Both the position numbers and the translations under genes were made by a program. Shown piece by piece: positions 6,335 through 7,243 of a stretch of 7,243 bases of DNA. Every line of letters begins with the position of its first letter. The first letter of the stretch is position 1. Below the pieces are notes generated by a model, which searched no databases, was not told where the DNA came from, and worked only from the letters and a program-made list of their open reading frames with translations. The DNA is from Alphaproteobacteria bacterium (GTDB taxonomy: Bacteria; Pseudomonadota; Alphaproteobacteria; ATCC43930; CGMCC-115725), in contig JAGWIH010000113.1 in the NCBI GenBank assembly GCA_028866355.1, positions 1 to 7,243 on the forward strand, read 5' to 3'.

Positions 6335-7243
6335 GCGGCCTTGCGGCGGAAGACCGGCGCGACCTGCTCGCTGAAGCGCGCCATTTCGTCCTTCACCTGC
6401 TGGTGCGGCTTCAAGCCCACGTTGAAATAGAGGATCACCTCGCTGAAGCCGGCGGCCTCGACCTTCTTCAGCGTGTCGGTGATCTGCTGCGCCGTACCGA
6501 GCAGGACCGAGTTCTCCGTCAGATCCTCCGGCCGCACCTTGCCGAGCCGGTCCACCATATCGACGAAATAGCGATAGCTCGGCGGCGCGGTTTTTGGATC
6601 GCCCGGCAGGGCCGGAATGACGCATTCGCGGTAATAGCGGATTTGGCGCGCCCGCTGTGCCGCCTCCTGCTCCTTGGTGTCGGCAAAATGCGCGAAATAG
6701 CTGCACATCAGCCGGCCCGGCTTGGTGCCGTACTTGGCGCACATCGTGTGATAAAGCTCGGCGACCTGCTTGAGGCCGCCGAAGGTCATCGCCGCCGCGA
6801 ACGGCGCCACCACCACGCCGCAGCCGAGCCGGGCGGCCAGTTCGATCGACGGCTTGGAAAACGACGCGACATAGGCCGGGATCGGTTTCTGCACCGGCTG
6901 CGGCGTGATGCGCACGTCGTCAAAACTATAATGCTTGCCGTGGTGCGAGATGCGCGCGCCGCCGGCCGACCAAAGCCGGCGCACAATCTCCATGCCTTCC
7001 TCGAAGATCGCCTGGTTGTCGTCGAAATCGACGCGGAATGGCTCGTACTCGCGCCGGTCATAGCCGCGGCCCGCGGCCCAATCGACGCGGCCGTTCGATA
7101 GAAGATCGAGCGTCGCCCATTGCTCGGCGACACGGATCGGATGATGCAGCGGCAGCACCGTGACCGCCGGCGCCAGCCGGATGCGTTTTGACTTCGCCGC
7201 CAGGTTGGCGAGCACGAGATCGGGACAGGACAGAACCCCCAGC
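6331..7243 (-). CDS. LLM-class flavin-dependent oxidoreductase, 5' end beyond window
   Basis: This is a luciferase-like monooxygenase-fold (TIM-barrel) protein that would use reduced flavin (FMN) or F420; the substrate cannot be told. About 303 C-terminal residues are visible. The frame stays open to base 7243 (LGVLSCPDLVLANLAAKSKR at the edge), so a GTG at 7215 is internal and some 50-80 residues are probably missing. Family marks are RIRLAPAVTVLPLHHPIRVA, the ATLDLLSNGRVDWAAGRGYD block, a following EGMEIVRRLW, and VLLGTAQQITDTLKKVEAAG, which resembles the usual late 'GTPEEV...L..l...G' segment. It ends RRKAA. The gene converges on leuB with overlapping stops, so it is not part of the leucine operon, and its promoter lies outside the window. 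Confidence 0.88.
   Translation of the reverse strand, partial: LGVLSCPDLVLANLAAKSKRIRLAPAVTVLPLHHPIRVAEQWATLDLLSNGRVDWAAGRGYDRREYEPFRVDFDDNQAIFEEGMEIVRRLWSAGGARISHHGKHYSFDDVRITPQPVQKPIPAYVASFSKPSIELAARLGCGVVVAPFAAAMTFGGLKQVAELYHTMCAKYGTKPGRLMCSYFAHFADTKEQEAAQRARQIRYYRECVIPALPGDPKTAPPSYRYFVDMVDRLGKVRPEDLTENSVLLGTAQQITDTLKKVEAAGFSEVILYFNVGLKPHQQVKDEMARFSEQVAPVFRRKAA

Noticed and set aside
6403..7101. 232-codon plus-strand frame opposite the LLM oxidoreductase
   Set aside because: The minus-strand frame carries luciferase-family motifs, whereas the plus-strand product is Arg/His/Ala-rich without a domain.
7213..7215. GTG at 7215 as the true start of the LLM oxidoreductase
   Set aside because: The frame stays open to the window edge, and starting here would remove the N-terminal part of the barrel found in this family.

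Overview
The window is a GC-rich stretch of housekeeping chromosome. The gene order (end of a probable rpsP, then rimM-trmD-rplS-leuC, pstS, leuD-leuB), the protein sequences and the long Ala/Glu/Lys tail on L19 point to an alphaproteobacterium, most likely of the Rhizobiales (Bradyrhizobium/Xanthobacter side). This placement rests on recalled family sequences and gene order, not on a search. I see no mobile element, CRISPR array, tRNA or rRNA. Composition looks even throughout.

Layout. Bases 3-1811 carry a tightly packed translation cluster: a possible five-codon end of rpsP, rimM (30S maturation), trmD (tRNA m1G37 methyltransferase, overlapping rimM by 4 bp) and rplS (ribosomal protein L19). 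leuC, the large subunit of isopropylmalate isomerase, starts only 14 bp after rplS and probably belongs to the same transcript. Bases 3245-4493 form a separate unit. It has a Pho-box-like array of 7-bp repeats with an 11-bp period, then pstS (periplasmic phosphate-binding protein), then a perfect 13-bp-stem intrinsic terminator. leuD (small isomerase subunit) and leuB (3-isopropylmalate dehydrogenase) follow at 4591-6334 as a two-gene unit. A luciferase-like (LLM) flavin-dependent oxidoreductase lies on the minus strand, converges on leuB, shares the CTAG stop palindrome with it, and is cut by the right edge of the window.

How the genes work together. LeuC and LeuD form one enzyme that converts 2-isopropylmalate to 3-isopropylmalate, and LeuB oxidises that product, so three leucine-pathway proteins are present. 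The two isomerase subunits are split by a phosphate-starvation unit with its own terminator: leuC appears tied to the ribosomal operon, while leuD-leuB must be expressed separately. No pstCAB, phoU or phoBR follows pstS, so its permease must be encoded elsewhere.

The most notable points are the Pho-box array, the split of leuC from leuD, a Glu where gammaproteobacterial TrmD has its catalytic Asp169, and the shared CTAG stops. I found no evidence for a new biological system. There is no gene-free stretch over 300 bases; the two gaps (3245-3369 and 4426-4590) are described below.
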